Assembly (NCBI RefSeq): GCF_013283855.1
Contig: NZ_CP054056.1
Location: 682,001-746,000 of the forward strand
Reading direction: 5' to 3'
DNA: 64,000 bases
Source of the DNA: Aquiluna borgnonia
GTDB lineage: Bacteria; Actinomycetota; Actinomycetes; Actinomycetales; Microbacteriaceae
Shown: positions 1 through 8,610 of the stretch, one piece after another
How positions within the stretch are numbered: position 1 is the first letter of the stretch
How the letters are laid out: every line of letters starts with the position of its first letter
Program-made: the position numbers and the translations under genes
Notes under the pieces: model-generated
Databases searched by the model: none
Told to the model about the DNA's origin: nothing
Seen by the model: only the letters and a program-made list of their open reading frames with translations

Positions 1-1575
1 CTGCGGAACGCCCTAGCCGAAGAGGCAGGATTCACCAGAACCCTGGACACCGGACTGCAGGTGCTGTCTGAGGCGATCTCTCAAAGCGCAAAGGAGCTCT
101 CTGGGGAAGTTGCATTCCAACTTCACGACACCTTCGGATTCCCCATCGACCTAACGGTTGAAATTGCCGAGGAAAACGGTCTCGGAGTTGACAGAGCGAA
201 GTTTGACTTGCTCATGCAGGAGCAAAAGCAGCGAGCTAAGTCTGATGCGAAGGCAAAAAAGGTCGGCGGAGCAGGGCTCCAGGTCTATTCAGAGTTCCGC
301 GCCCTCGGCGAGACTCGATTCCTTGGTTACCAGTCCCTGGAAACTTCGGGTTCGGTTCTGGGACTTCTGCACGAGGGTGAATCGGTTTCTGCACTATCCC
401 AAGGTCAGCTCGGCGAGGTTTTCCTAGACCAGACCACGCTTTATGCGGAATCCGGTGGTCAGAGCGCCGATGCCGGATGGATTCGTGGCGATGGTTTTGA
501 GCTTGAGGTTCTGGATGTGCAAAAGCCCGTGAAGGGACTGTTTGCCCACCGAGTCAGGGTTACTCGCGGTCAAGTAGTAGTAGGCGCTGCCGCGCAGACT
601 CAAGTTGATGCGGACTGGAGACTCGGTGCCGCACAGGCTCACTCAGCCACCCACGTAGTTCACGCCGCCCTCAGGCAGGTGCTGGGACCAGAGGCCTTGC
701 AGTCCGGTTCGTTCAACAAACCCGGCTACATGCGGCTCGACTTCTCTTGGACCGCTGCACTTTCAGAGGAAACCAAAAGTGAAATTGAGGAGGTCTCTAA
801 CCTCGCAATACGCGCCGACCTCGCCGTTAGCGCCCAATTCATGAGCCTTCCCGAAGCCAAAAAATGGGGAGCGGTAGCACTGTTCGGCGAGACCTATGAC
901 GAAGAGGTTCGTGTTGTCCAAGTTGGTGGCCCCTGGTCAAGGGAGCTTTGCGGTGGAACACACGTGTCCAGATCCTCGCAAATTGGTCTGGTTTCCGTAA
1001 CTTCCGAATCTTCGGTCGGTTCGGGCTCCAGAAGAATCGAAGCATTGGTTGGGCTTGATGCGCTTCACTCGCTATCGGCTGAGAGAGATCTAGTGAGACG
1101 ACTTTCGGTCAATCTCAAGGCTCCGGTTGCTGAAGTCGAGGCAAGAATCATGTCCTCCCTGGAAGAGTTAAGGAGTGCTCAGCGCAGAATTGCAGAGCTG
1201 GAGTCCGCTCAAGCCCTCGCGCTCGCGCCGGCTCTGGTTACGACCGCAACCAAGATTGCGGGCCTAAATGTGGTTTCACAAGAACTTACAAATCCCATTT
1301 CTACTGATCAGCTAAGGGCTTTGACGCTTGAAGTCGCTAGGCAGCTGCCCGATTGTGTAGTGATTTTAGGTGCCTCGCTGGAAAAGCCCGTCGTCATGGT
1401 CTCCTCGTCTCAAAAAGCTCAGCAACAGGGCATTAGGGCGGGAGAGCTGGCAAAAGTAGCATCTGCTGTGCTGGGCGGTGGCGGCGGCGGCAAGGCTGAC
1501 TTCGCTCAGGGCGGTGGAGTCGATTCGGCCAAAATGTCTGCGGCCCTTCACGCTGCGGTCTCCGCAATCGGCTGA
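1..1575 (+). CDS. alaS: Alanyl-tRNA synthetase, C-terminal part (5' end outside window)
   Basis: Charges tRNA-Ala with alanine and edits mischarged Ser/Gly; cytoplasmic. The reading frame is open from base 1, so the gene starts upstream and only the last 524 codons are visible; the class II catalytic core is mostly outside. Seen: a DTFGFPIDLT stretch typical of the AlaRS post-catalytic region near codon 45, the editing-domain zinc motif HSATH (bases 640-654) paired with CGGTH (from base 949), and a C-terminal DHHA1-type domain with a Gly-rich GGGGGGKADFAQGGG run. The stop overlaps the ruvX start by one base (TGATG), suggesting coupled translation. The alaS-ruvX-mltG-aroE order is common in actinobacteria. 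The identification is secure. Confidence 0.97.
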   Translation: MRNALAEEAGFTRTLDTGLQVLSEAISQSAKELSGEVAFQLHDTFGFPIDLTVEIAEENGLGVDRAKFDLLMQEQKQRAKSDAKAKKVGGAGLQVYSEFRALGETRFLGYQSLETSGSVLGLLHEGESVSALSQGQLGEVFLDQTTLYAESGGQSADAGWIRGDGFELEVLDVQKPVKGLFAHRVRVTRGQVVVGAAAQTQVDADWRLGAAQAHSATHVVHAALRQVLGPEALQSGSFNKPGYMRLDFSWTAALSEETKSEIEEVSNLAIRADLAVSAQFMSLPEAKKWGAVALFGETYDEEVRVVQVGGPWSRELCGGTHVSRSSQIGLVSVTSESSVGSGSRRIEALVGLDALHSLSAERDLVRRLSVNLKAPVAEVEARIMSSLEELRSAQRRIAELESAQALALAPALVTTATKIAGLNVVSQELTNPISTDQLRALTLEVARQLPDCVVILGASLEKPVVMVSSSQKAQQQGIRAGELAKVASAVLGGGGGGKADFAQGGGVDSAKMSAALHAAVSAIG

Positions 1576-2000
1576 TGGCTTTTGTCGCGCTCGACGTTGG
1601 GGATGTCCGGATCGGGCTTGCCTTCAACCAAGGCGAACTAGTCCTTCCAAAAGAGGTCTTTCAAAATACTGAACCCGGGCTCGTCGCGCTCACGGAAGAC
1701 CTCACCAGGCTCAAACCCGAGGTTGTTTACGTGGGTCTTCCACTTAGTCTCTCCGGTGGGCACACTGCCTCGACATCAAAGGCGATAGAGTTTGCGCGCA
1801 AAATTCAAAACCTCGGCTTTACTGTTCGCCTTGTGGACGAGCGAATGACCACCAGGGGAGCGCAGGCAAAGCTGACGGCTGCAGGTAAATCAACAAGAGA
1901 TTCACGGTCCATCATCGATTCGGTTGCAGCTATGGCTATTCTCGAACTGGCTCTTGCCAATCCCCAGATAGGTTTAGCACTGGAGGATTTGGATGCTTGA
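1575..2000 (+). CDS. ruvX: RuvX/YqgF-family Holliday junction resolvase-like protein
   Basis: A 141-residue RNase H-fold protein of the YqgF/RuvX family, linked to 16S rRNA 5'-end processing and to Holliday junction resolution in different bacteria. Seen: N-terminal LDVGDVRIGLA with the family Asp at residue 7, VGLPLSLSG at about residue 54, and the late DERMTTRGA motif followed by a DSVAA segment carrying the last acidic residue. The start is the ATG overlapping the alaS stop. The 3' end overlaps mltG by 8 bases. Length is normal for the family. The biochemical role in this lineage is inferred from the family only. Confidence 0.9.
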   Translation: MAFVALDVGDVRIGLAFNQGELVLPKEVFQNTEPGLVALTEDLTRLKPEVVYVGLPLSLSGGHTASTSKAIEFARKIQNLGFTVRLVDERMTTRGAQAKLTAAGKSTRDSRSIIDSVAAMAILELALANPQIGLALEDLDA

Positions 2001-3066
2001 TGAGTTTGAAACCACTGCTGAAAGAGGCCGCAGGAAAGGACTGCTCATCGGAGTAGTTTCTGTGCTGGCGACTTTGGGCTTGATTGCTGGAGCATCGCTA
2101 ATCGCTTTCGACTCGGTCAAAGACTTTGTTTCTAGGTTTCAAGTCGAAGATTACGATGGCAGCGGTGGCCCGGAGGTATTGATAGTTATTGAAGCTGGAG
2201 ATGACGGGGCGGCCGTTGCACGAAAGCTAGTCGATGCCGATGTCATAAAGAGTTTCGATGCCATCTACCGCAGCATGCTCACCACAGAATTCACTATTTA
2301 CCCGGGAACATACCGCTTCCCCTCGCAAATCTCAGGGGCCAGGGCCCTGGAGATCCTTATAGCGGGTGAGAACCGAGTAACGGTTAGCACTACGATTCCA
2401 GAAGGCTTCCGTATCCGGGAGATTATTCCTCAGCTCGCAACTGACCTTGGCCTGAGTGAAGCTGACCTTGAAAATGAAATCCAAAAGGTCTTGGCCAGAT
2501 TGCCCGAGGAGGCTCCAAACGCCGAGGGATATCTATTTCCAGCCACATATACTTTTGATCCCGGCGTCACGGCAGAAATGGTTATTACTGCAATGGTGGA
2601 CCGTACCGAACAAGCGCTGGCAAAGTTCGACATGACTCTCAAACAGAGCCACGAAGTGATGACCCTTGCGGCCCTGATTCAGGTAGAGGCCAGACTGAAG
2701 GAGGATTTTTTCAAAGTCTCTAGGGTCTTCCAAAATCGACTGGAACTGGGCATGCTGCTGCAGTCGGATGCAACCGTGAGCTATGGCACCGGAGGCACTA
2801 CCGTCACAACGACGGATGCCCAACGCTCCGATGAGAACCCCTACAACACATATTTGTACCCCGGCCTACCCGCTGGTCCAATTTCAAACCCTGGGGAGTT
2901 GGCTATTGAAGCCGCACTAAGGCCGGCCGACGGCTCTTGGCTCTATTTCGTCACAGTGAACTTGAAAACTGGCGAGACTAAATTCAGCAATACCTGGTCA
3001 GAGCATGAGAAGGCCGCGCAAGAGTTTTACGCTTGGCTACGAGAGAATCCGGAGTGGAATGACTAG
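1993..3066 (+). CDS. mltG: Endolytic murein transglycosylase MltG (YceG-like)
   Basis: Cleaves nascent peptidoglycan strands at the outer face of the membrane and so sets glycan chain ends. The 357-residue protein has a short cytoplasmic N-terminus, one transmembrane helix at about residues 16-39, a LysM-like region, then the YceG catalytic domain. The predicted catalytic Glu is E232 in the stretch IQVEARL (the family usually has VEKE-like sequence here). The C-terminal hallmarks NTYLYPGLPAGPISNPG are intact. The start overlaps ruvX by 8 bases and the end overlaps aroE by 8 bases. The domain order and length fit MltG well. Confidence 0.93.
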   Translation: MLDEFETTAERGRRKGLLIGVVSVLATLGLIAGASLIAFDSVKDFVSRFQVEDYDGSGGPEVLIVIEAGDDGAAVARKLVDADVIKSFDAIYRSMLTTEFTIYPGTYRFPSQISGARALEILIAGENRVTVSTTIPEGFRIREIIPQLATDLGLSEADLENEIQKVLARLPEEAPNAEGYLFPATYTFDPGVTAEMVITAMVDRTEQALAKFDMTLKQSHEVMTLAALIQVEARLKEDFFKVSRVFQNRLELGMLLQSDATVSYGTGGTTVTTTDAQRSDENPYNTYLYPGLPAGPISNPGELAIEAALRPADGSWLYFVTVNLKTGETKFSNTWSEHEKAAQEFYAWLRENPEWND

Positions 3067-3847
3067 TCGTTTCGCCTTATTGGGAAGCCCAATTTCCCAC
3101 AGCAAATCTCCCGCGATCCACACCGCAGCCTTTAAAGCCATGGGCGTTGATGCTGCCTACGATTCCCAAGAGCTATCGGAACACCTAGCAGAATGGGTTC
3201 AGGGACTGCCGGACAGCTACCGGGGACTTTCTATAACAATGCCCCTAAAGGAACAAGCCTTAGCCCTAGCCGAGCGAGCAGACCCGATTGCAATTGCAAC
3301 AAACGCTGCCAACACCCTGGTGCGCACAAACACCGGTTGGGATGCCTACAACACCGATGTTTTTGGGATTCAGAGGTCAATTTCCCATTTGAAAGTGGCC
3401 AAGGCACTGGTACTGGGTTCGGGGGCTACTGCAAGAAGTGCCGTCGTGGCACTGCAAGAGTTAGGAATTGAAGTCAGCATCTGGGCCCGAAATTCTAAAA
3501 GCGCAAAAAACTTAGCCTTTGAATTTGAAGCTCTTGTGTGCGACGACATATCAACCGCAAAGACAGTGCCGCTAGTAATTTCCACACTTCCAGGTGGGGC
3601 CTTGGACGAGTACCTTGGTCAGCTTGAGAGCCCAAGCGGGGTTCTTCTCGATGTTGCCTACCATCCCTGGCCATCTAAGGCCGCCGAGCACTGGGGCATG
3701 AATTCGACCATTTCCGGCCTAGAAATGTTGATTTGGCAGGCCATTGGCCAGCAGCGACTTTTCAACGGAAATGCATTGGACGAGCCCTTGGAAGCCGAAA
3801 AAGAAGTGCTCTTGGCCATTCGTGCCGCCCTAGAGATGGCAAAATAG
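3059..3847 (+). CDS. aroE: Shikimate dehydrogenase
   Basis: Reduces 3-dehydroshikimate to shikimate with NADPH. The start chosen is the ATG overlapping the mltG stop (MTSRFALLGSPISHSK), because the frame remains open upstream only by chance and this gives the family N-terminus. Seen: SHSKSP substrate-binding motif at residues 13-18, catalytic Lys64 in ITMPLK, N85 and D100 in the NAANTL and NTD motifs, the nucleotide-binding LGSGATARS loop, and a C-terminal SGLEMLIWQ segment. Length is 262 residues, normal. It opens a shikimate block (aroE-C-K-B-Q) and is separated from aroC by 4 bases. Confidence 0.95.
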   Translation: MTSRFALLGSPISHSKSPAIHTAAFKAMGVDAAYDSQELSEHLAEWVQGLPDSYRGLSITMPLKEQALALAERADPIAIATNAANTLVRTNTGWDAYNTDVFGIQRSISHLKVAKALVLGSGATARSAVVALQELGIEVSIWARNSKSAKNLAFEFEALVCDDISTAKTVPLVISTLPGGALDEYLGQLESPSGVLLDVAYHPWPSKAAEHWGMNSTISGLEMLIWQAIGQQRLFNGNALDEPLEAEKEVLLAIRAALEMAK

Positions 3848-3851
3848 TTAG

Positions 3852-5048
3852 ATGCTGCGCTGGATAACTGCTGGAGAATCTCACGGACCCGAACTAATTG
3901 GTGTGCTGGAGGGGCTCCCCGCGGGTGTTCCCGTGCTTGCTGAAGACATTCAGGATGGCCTAGCCCGTCGCCGGCTCGGCTACGGCCGTGGCGCTCGAAT
4001 GAAGTTTGAGCAAGACGAGATTTCACTCTCTACCGGCATCCGCCACGGGCTGAGCCAAGGCGGTCCGATTGCTATTCGAATCGCAAATACTGAATGGCCC
4101 AAGTGGGAGACCGTCATGTCGGCAGCCCCTGTGGCCGCGGAGGATTTGACCGGTGCACGCGGTGCAGCGCTTACTCGACCAAGACCAGGTCACGCTGATT
4201 TCACCGGCATGCAGAAATACAACTTCGATGATGCCAGACCAGTTCTGGAAAGAGCCTCTGCCCGCGAGACCGCTACAAGAGTCGCGCTTGGACAGGTAGC
4301 AAAAAACTTTCTCAGAGAGCTCGGCATTGAGTTGGTTACCCACACTGTTGCCATCGGACCGGTTCAAAACACGAGCCTCGAGCTTCCAAAGCCTAGTGAC
4401 GTTGAGAAACTCGATACTGATCCGGTGAGATGCTTCGACAAAGAGGCAAGTGCTCAGATGGTTGCCGAAATTGATGACTGCCACTCATCGGGAGACACCA
4501 TCGGCGGCGTTACCGAGACCTTGGTTTACGGCTGCCCTCCAGGCATCGGTAGTTACGTGCATTCCGACAGAAGACTGGATGCCCAGCTTGCCGGGGCCAT
4601 CATGGGGATCCAAGCCATGAAGTCTGTGGAAATCGGTGATGGCATAGACACCACACGTAGGCGCGGGAGCGTTGCCCACGATGAGATGCTGCGTGAAGAC
4701 GGCGCCGTGCACCGCATCACAGACCGCGCCGGTGGCATTGAAGGCGGAATGTCAAACGGGGAAATTATTCGGGTGCGCGCGGGCATGAAACCGATTTCAA
4801 CTGTTCCGAGGGCCCTGCAGACCATCGACACGGCAACGGGCGATGCCACAACAGCACATCACCAACGTTCGGATGTCTGTGCGGTTCCAGCCGCCGGAGT
4901 TGTTGCCGAAGCAATGGTTGCACTGGTAATCGCCAATGCGGTCTTGGAAAAATTCGGTGGCGACAGCGTGGGTGAAACCAAGCGGAACATGGAAAGCTAC
5001 CTGGCCGCTATCCCCGAAACTCTTCGCTCCCGCATTGCCAGAGGCTAA
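3852..5048 (+). CDS. aroC: Chorismate synthase
   Basis: Makes chorismate from 5-enolpyruvylshikimate-3-phosphate using reduced FMN, the last common step of aromatic biosynthesis. The 398-residue product starts [15 protein letters not shown], the standard N-terminal signature, and keeps [11 protein letters not shown] and the [16 protein letters not shown] region near residue 335 that binds FMN and substrate. The start is an ATG 4 bases after the aroE stop with no strong ribosome-binding site, so coupling to aroE is likely. The stop shares one base with the aroK start (TAATG). No anomalies. Confidence 0.97.
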   Translation: MLRWITAGESHGPELIGVLEGLPAGVPVLAEDIQDGLARRRLGYGRGARMKFEQDEISLSTGIRHGLSQGGPIAIRIANTEWPKWETVMSAAPVAAEDLTGARGAALTRPRPGHADFTGMQKYNFDDARPVLERASARETATRVALGQVAKNFLRELGIELVTHTVAIGPVQNTSLELPKPSDVEKLDTDPVRCFDKEASAQMVAEIDDCHSSGDTIGGVTETLVYGCPPGIGSYVHSDRRLDAQLAGAIMGIQAMKSVEIGDGIDTTRRRGSVAHDEMLREDGAVHRITDRAGGIEGGMSNGEIIRVRAGMKPISTVPRALQTIDTATGDATTAHHQRSDVCAVPAAGVVAEAMVALVIANAVLEKFGGDSVGETKRNMESYLAAIPETLRSRIARG

Positions 5049-5536
5049 TGAAAACCCTGATACTGGTTGGTCCAATGGGTTCAGGGAAGACGACTCTGGG
5101 TAAAAGACTCGCGAAGGAGCTTGGTGTTCAATTCACGGACACCGACAAACTCGTTGCCAAAACCCACGGCTCGATTACGAAGATTTTTGAGGTACACGGC
5201 GAGCAGCACTTTCGCGACCTTGAACACATCGCCCTCACCGAAGCCATAAAAGCCGGGGGAGTCATCGCCACTGGAGGCGGAGTGGTCTTGAGACCAGAGA
5301 ATCTAGCGCTAATGAAGGGCCACTCGGTCGTGTTTTTAGATACGGCCGCCGAATTCGTGCTCGGAAAGATAAACCTGGAGAAACGACCACTGCTCAAGGA
5401 CAACCCTGAGCGCTGGCAGACCATTTACGATGAGCGCAAGAAGCTCTACGAAGAGGCGGCAACCGCAACTCTTTTCACCGGCGGAGCATCCGTTAAAGCG
5501 CTTATAAAACAACTGAAGGATTTGGTGGAACAGTGA
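5048..5536 (+). CDS. aroK: Shikimate kinase
   Basis: Phosphorylates shikimate at O3 with ATP. The 162-residue protein has a P-loop GPMGSGKTT (Lys14), the shikimate-contacting DTD at residues 31-33, the TGGGVV Walker-B-like turn, and a lid region with KRPLL carrying the arginine over the active site. The ATG overlaps the aroC stop by one base and the 3' end overlaps aroB by four (GTGA). In many bacteria aroK is fused to aroB; here they are separate but overlapping. Confidence 0.95.
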   Translation: MKTLILVGPMGSGKTTLGKRLAKELGVQFTDTDKLVAKTHGSITKIFEVHGEQHFRDLEHIALTEAIKAGGVIATGGGVVLRPENLALMKGHSVVFLDTAAEFVLGKINLEKRPLLKDNPERWQTIYDERKKLYEEAATATLFTGGASVKALIKQLKDLVEQ

Positions 5537-6564
5537 GTTCAGTAATCGGTAGGGGACTGCTATCAGAAGTATCGAAGAGCCTTGACGGGGTAAAAAAGGT
5601 ACTCATACTTCACCCGCAATCACTTTCAACGACCGCCATCGCCGTCCAGGAGGAGCTACGCAGTAAGGGCTTTGAGGCGCTGGTTGCTGAGGTGCCGAAC
5701 TCTGAGGATGCTAAGCGGATCGAGGTCGCAAGCTTCTGCTGGCAAATCATGGGTCAAGCAGACTTCCATCGAAACGATGCCGTGATTGGAATCGGCGGGG
5801 GTTCAACGACCGACCTTGCTGGATTCGTCGCTGCAACCTGGTTGCGCGGGGTTAGAAGTGTTTTGGTGCCAACCACCCTCCTTGGAATGGTAGACGCGGC
5901 CATCGGCGGTAAGACCGGAATCAATACCTCCGAGGGGAAAAACTTGGTTGGGGCATTTCACCTGCCGCACCGAGTAATCATTGACCTGGACACCCTCGAC
6001 ACGCTTCCTCGAAACGAACTGCTGGCCGGTATGGCAGAGGTCGTGAAATGTGGCTTCATTGAAGACCCCTGGATTCTGGATGCAGTAGAGAGCGAAGGTG
6101 CTCAAATTGACACCCACTCTGAGGTGTTCGAGGAACTGATTCGCAGGGCAGTTGCCATAAAAGAAAACGTCATCGCGGTTGATCTCAGGGATACCGGTAA
6201 TCGCGAATTTTTGAATTACGGTCACACCTTGGGGCATGCTATAGAGCACGCGGAGCGTTACAAATGGCGTCACGGAGCCGCAATCTCCATAGGAATGGTG
6301 TTTGCAGCCGAGCTCTCCATGCTCAGCGGAAAGTTAAAAGAGCATGAGGTCGAACGTCACCGCACTGTTCTTGGGTCACTGGGTCTTCCACTTACCTATC
6401 GAGCTGATCGCTGGGAGCAGCTGCTGGCGACAATGCAGCGTGACAAGAAGGCGCGTAGTGGGTCTTTGAGGTTCGTGGTACTGGATGCCATCGGCAAGCC
6501 AACGATGCTAAACGCACCAACTCCAGAGTTGGTATTCACGGCTTTTCAGGCGATTGTGGAATAG
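5533..6564 (+). CDS. aroB: 3-Dehydroquinate synthase
   Basis: Converts DAHP to 3-dehydroquinate; NAD and divalent metal dependent. A GTG start overlaps the aroK stop. The 343-residue protein carries the NAD-binding GIGGGSTTDLAGF, the VPTTLLGMVDAAIGGKTGIN block that forms the active-site floor, a metal-ligand Glu in GMAEVVKCG, and the metal-binding NYGHTLGHAIEH. All expected catalytic segments are present and length is typical for the bacterial monofunctional enzyme. Nine bases separate it from aroQ. Confidence 0.96.
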   Translation: MSSVIGRGLLSEVSKSLDGVKKVLILHPQSLSTTAIAVQEELRSKGFEALVAEVPNSEDAKRIEVASFCWQIMGQADFHRNDAVIGIGGGSTTDLAGFVAATWLRGVRSVLVPTTLLGMVDAAIGGKTGINTSEGKNLVGAFHLPHRVIIDLDTLDTLPRNELLAGMAEVVKCGFIEDPWILDAVESEGAQIDTHSEVFEELIRRAVAIKENVIAVDLRDTGNREFLNYGHTLGHAIEHAERYKWRHGAAISIGMVFAAELSMLSGKLKEHEVERHRTVLGSLGLPLTYRADRWEQLLATMQRDKKARSGSLRFVVLDAIGKPTMLNAPTPELVFTAFQAIVE

Positions 6565-6567
6565 CGT
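6562..6567 (+). promoter_or_regulatory. Possible -10 box of a leaderless aroQ transcript
   Basis: TAGCGT lies exactly at -12 to -7 from the aroQ ATG and begins with the aroB stop codon. No Shine-Dalgarno sequence is visible between aroB and aroQ. A TANNNT box at this spacing is how leaderless genes look in actinobacteria. No convincing -35. The position could also be chance, since one in 64 hexamers fits TANNNT. Confidence 0.35.
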
Positions 6568-6573
6568 TTAGCC

Positions 6574-7005
6574 ATGCGCAAAATTTACGTCCTCAATGGG
6601 CCAAACCTAAACATGTTGGGAGCCAGGGAACCTGAAGTTTACGGCCACCAAACTCTGGCGGACATTGAAGCCGCCATGCGCAAGGCCGCAGGCGGGGTTG
6701 AAATCGAATTTCACCAGTCGGCCAGCGAAGATGTTCTAATCGGGTTGATTCACAAGGCTTTCGGGGAGAAGGCAGACGTAATTCTGAACCCTGCCGCATT
6801 CACCCACTACTCGTATGCCCTACGAGATGCCTGCGCGATGCTCGCCTCCGTCGGCTCGAGGCTAATAGAGGTCCACATTTCAAACCCCCACAGCCGAGAA
6901 AGCTTTAGGCACAACAGCGTCATTTCAGGTGTGGCAACCGGAGTGATAGCGGGCTTTGGGGTTGATAGTTACCTTTTGGCACTCTCGCAGCTGACTCGCA
7001 ACTAG
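6574..7005 (+). CDS. aroQ: 3-Dehydroquinate dehydratase, type II
   Basis: Dehydrates 3-dehydroquinate to 3-dehydroshikimate. The 143-residue protein is the small dodecameric type II enzyme: N-terminal LNGPNLNMLGAREP holds the catalytic loop Arg (and the lid Tyr follows in EVYG), AFTHYSYALRDA binds substrate, and EVHISNPHSRESFRHNSV contains the catalytic His. The type I enzyme is unrelated and can be excluded. With aroB, aroE, aroK and aroC the block covers five of the seven shikimate steps; aroG/aroF and aroA are elsewhere. Confidence 0.96.
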   Translation: MRKIYVLNGPNLNMLGAREPEVYGHQTLADIEAAMRKAAGGVEIEFHQSASEDVLIGLIHKAFGEKADVILNPAAFTHYSYALRDACAMLASVGSRLIEVHISNPHSRESFRHNSVISGVATGVIAGFGVDSYLLALSQLTRN

Positions 7006-7032
7006 ACTCTTTCAGGTTTATCAAGGAGAAAA

Positions 7033-7596
7033 ATGGCAACCTCAAACGATCTAAAAAACGGCATGGTCCTCAACATCGAAAACCAACTCTGGTCGGTGAT
7101 TGAGTTCCAGCACGTGAAGCCGGGCAAGGGCCCCGCGTTTGTTAGAACGAAACTCCGTCACGTCCTCAGTGGCAAGGTCGTTGAGCGCACCTTCAACGCT
7201 GGTGTAAAGGTTGAAACCGCAACGGTTGATCGACGAGACATGCAGTACCTTTACAACGACGGCTCCGGTTTTGTCTTCATGGACAACACCACATACGACC
7301 AAATCACTATTTCGGCGGAAACCGTTGGTGAAGCGGCCAACTACATGCTCGAGAACCAGATGGCGACCGTCGCACTGCACGAGGGCGCTCCGCTTTACAT
7401 TGAACTTCCACCATCTGTGACTCTTGAGATCACCTACACCGAGCCTGGTCTTCAGGGAGATCGCTCCACTGGAGGAACTAAACCAGCGACCCTCGAGACC
7501 GGTTTCCAAATTCAAGTCCCTCTCTTCATCGAAAACAACACGCGCGTGAAGGTGGACACCAGAACCGGTGATTACCTCGGCCGAGTTACCGAATAG
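7033..7596 (+). CDS. efp: Elongation factor P with PGKGP loop
   Basis: Binds the ribosome between P and E sites and relieves stalling at polyproline. The 187-residue protein has three EF-P beta-barrel regions; the domain I loop reads [10 protein letters not shown] with Lys32 at its tip. The flanking prolines give the palindromic PGKGP motif described for an actinobacterial EF-P subfamily that works with an unmodified lysine (established knowledge). An AAGGAG ribosome-binding site precedes the ATG at good spacing. A TAGACT box overlapping the aroQ stop might be a weak promoter. nusB starts directly at the next base after the stop. Confidence 0.97.
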   Translation: MATSNDLKNGMVLNIENQLWSVIEFQHVKPGKGPAFVRTKLRHVLSGKVVERTFNAGVKVETATVDRRDMQYLYNDGSGFVFMDNTTYDQITISAETVGEAANYMLENQMATVALHEGAPLYIELPPSVTLEITYTEPGLQGDRSTGGTKPATLETGFQIQVPLFIENNTRVKVDTRTGDYLGRVTE

Positions 7597-8016
7597 TTGA
7601 GCGCCCGGACCAAAGCGCGTAAGAGGGCCCTAGACGCTCTTTACGCGGCGGATGTGAGACAAGAGTCCGCAATGGATTTACTGAAGCAAACCGAGCAGCA
7701 GAGTCAAGACCGTCAAAACCAAGACGTCATTTTTGACTACGCCGAAATGCTCGTGACGGGATATCTCGAAAACGCCAACCAAATCGATACTGAGCTTCAG
7801 ATGTTGGCGGACAACTGGTCTATTGAGCGAATGCCTGCGGTTGATCGTGCACTTCTCAGACTGGGAGCGTGGGAGATCTTGCACAATTCCGAGGTTCCTA
7901 ACGAGGTCGCCATTGCGGAGGCAGTGGCCTTGGCAGGGGAGTACTCCACCGATGAGTCACCCAAATTTATAAATGGCGTTTTGGCACGGCTGGCCAAAGG
8001 CAGACAGGCGCTCTAG
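7597..8016 (+). CDS. nusB: Transcription antitermination factor NusB
   Basis: An RNA-binding all-helical protein that joins NusE/S10 at boxA during rRNA antitermination. The 139-residue product begins SARTKARKRALDALYAAD, the conserved basic first helix, and ends with the ESPKFINGVLARLA segment characteristic of NusB. The start is a TTG immediately after the efp stop with no convincing ribosome-binding site, so expression probably depends on efp translation. No upstream ATG exists in frame after the efp stop. Confidence 0.94.
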   Translation: MSARTKARKRALDALYAADVRQESAMDLLKQTEQQSQDRQNQDVIFDYAEMLVTGYLENANQIDTELQMLADNWSIERMPAVDRALLRLGAWEILHNSEVPNEVAIAEAVALAGEYSTDESPKFINGVLARLAKGRQAL

Positions 8017-8029
8017 CGACTGTTATGAT
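8001..8029 (+). promoter_or_regulatory. Probable promoter of the pyr operon
   Basis: CAGACA (8001-8006, four of six matches to TTGACA) is followed after 17 bases by TATGAT (8024-8029) with a TG one base upstream, an extended -10 form. Transcription would start near 8036, giving a leader of about 44 bases before the pyrR ATG. The -35 lies inside the end of nusB. Spacing and the -10 match make this the best-looking promoter in the window. Confidence 0.6.
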
Positions 8030-8041
8030 TTACCAAATTCA

Positions 8042-8072
8042 CCTTTAAATTCGTCCCGTGAGGCGAAGAAGG
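8042..8072 (+). promoter_or_regulatory. PyrR-binding leader hairpin overlapping the pyrR ribosome-binding site
   Basis: UCCCGUGAGGC (8054-8064) matches the core of the PyrR binding-loop consensus UCCNGNGAGGY known from pyr leaders. It sits in a hairpin: TTCG (8050-8053) pairs with CGAA (8064-8067), CC (8055-8056) with GG (8062-8063), and the lower stem CCTT (8042-8045) pairs with AAGG (8069-8072). That AAGG is the Shine-Dalgarno sequence of pyrR. No terminator follows, so PyrR bound with UMP would be expected to block translation rather than cause attenuation, as described in Mycobacterium smegmatis. The regulation is inferred; the sequence match is seen. Confidence 0.75.
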
Positions 8073-8079
8073 AAGCAAG

Positions 8080-8610
8080 ATGCAGGAAAGCGTCGTACTC
8101 GAGGCCCACGAGATTGAGAGGGCCCTGAGGCGTATTGCCCATGAAATTCTCGAGGCCGTTGAAGGCAATTCCGACCTTGTTCTCCTAGGAATTCCAACCC
8201 GGGGCAGATTTTTAGCTCAGCGGCTCGGCCAGCTATTAAAAGCCATCGACCCAGACTCAAAAATCGAGCTTGGCACGTTAGACATCACCATGTATCGGGA
8301 TGACTCTGTGGCTGCCGAGAGACTGATCCACACCACAGAAATTCCCGTGAGCGGGATTGCGGGCCGTGTCGTTATCCTCGTCGACGACGTGCTCTATTCA
8401 GGAAGAACAGTCCGGGCCGCGCTTGATGCCCTGAACGACTTCGGAAGACCCAGCCACGTGAAACTGGCCGTGCTGATAGACCGAGGCCATCGAGAACTGC
8501 CAATCAGGCCCGACTTTGTTGGCAAAAACCTTCCTACGTCCAAGTCAGAGCGGGTCCGCGTGAGTCTGAGTGAGATAGATGGTCAGGACCAGGTGGTGAT
8601 TTCAAAGTGA
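8080..8610 (+). CDS. pyrR: PyrR, pyrimidine operon RNA-binding regulator / uracil phosphoribosyltransferase
   Basis: Binds pyr mRNA leaders in a UMP-dependent way and usually has weak uracil phosphoribosyltransferase activity. The 176-residue protein has the type I PRPP-binding motif VILVDDVLYSGRT at about residues 101-113, the LGIPTRGR loop near residue 46, and YRDD in the flexible loop. It is the first gene of the pyr operon, with a matching RNA site just upstream, so autoregulation is likely. The ATG at 8080 lies eight bases after a GAAGGA ribosome-binding site. It overlaps pyrB by four bases. Confidence 0.95.
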   Translation: MQESVVLEAHEIERALRRIAHEILEAVEGNSDLVLLGIPTRGRFLAQRLGQLLKAIDPDSKIELGTLDITMYRDDSVAAERLIHTTEIPVSGIAGRVVILVDDVLYSGRTVRAALDALNDFGRPSHVKLAVLIDRGHRELPIRPDFVGKNLPTSKSERVRVSLSEIDGQDQVVISK

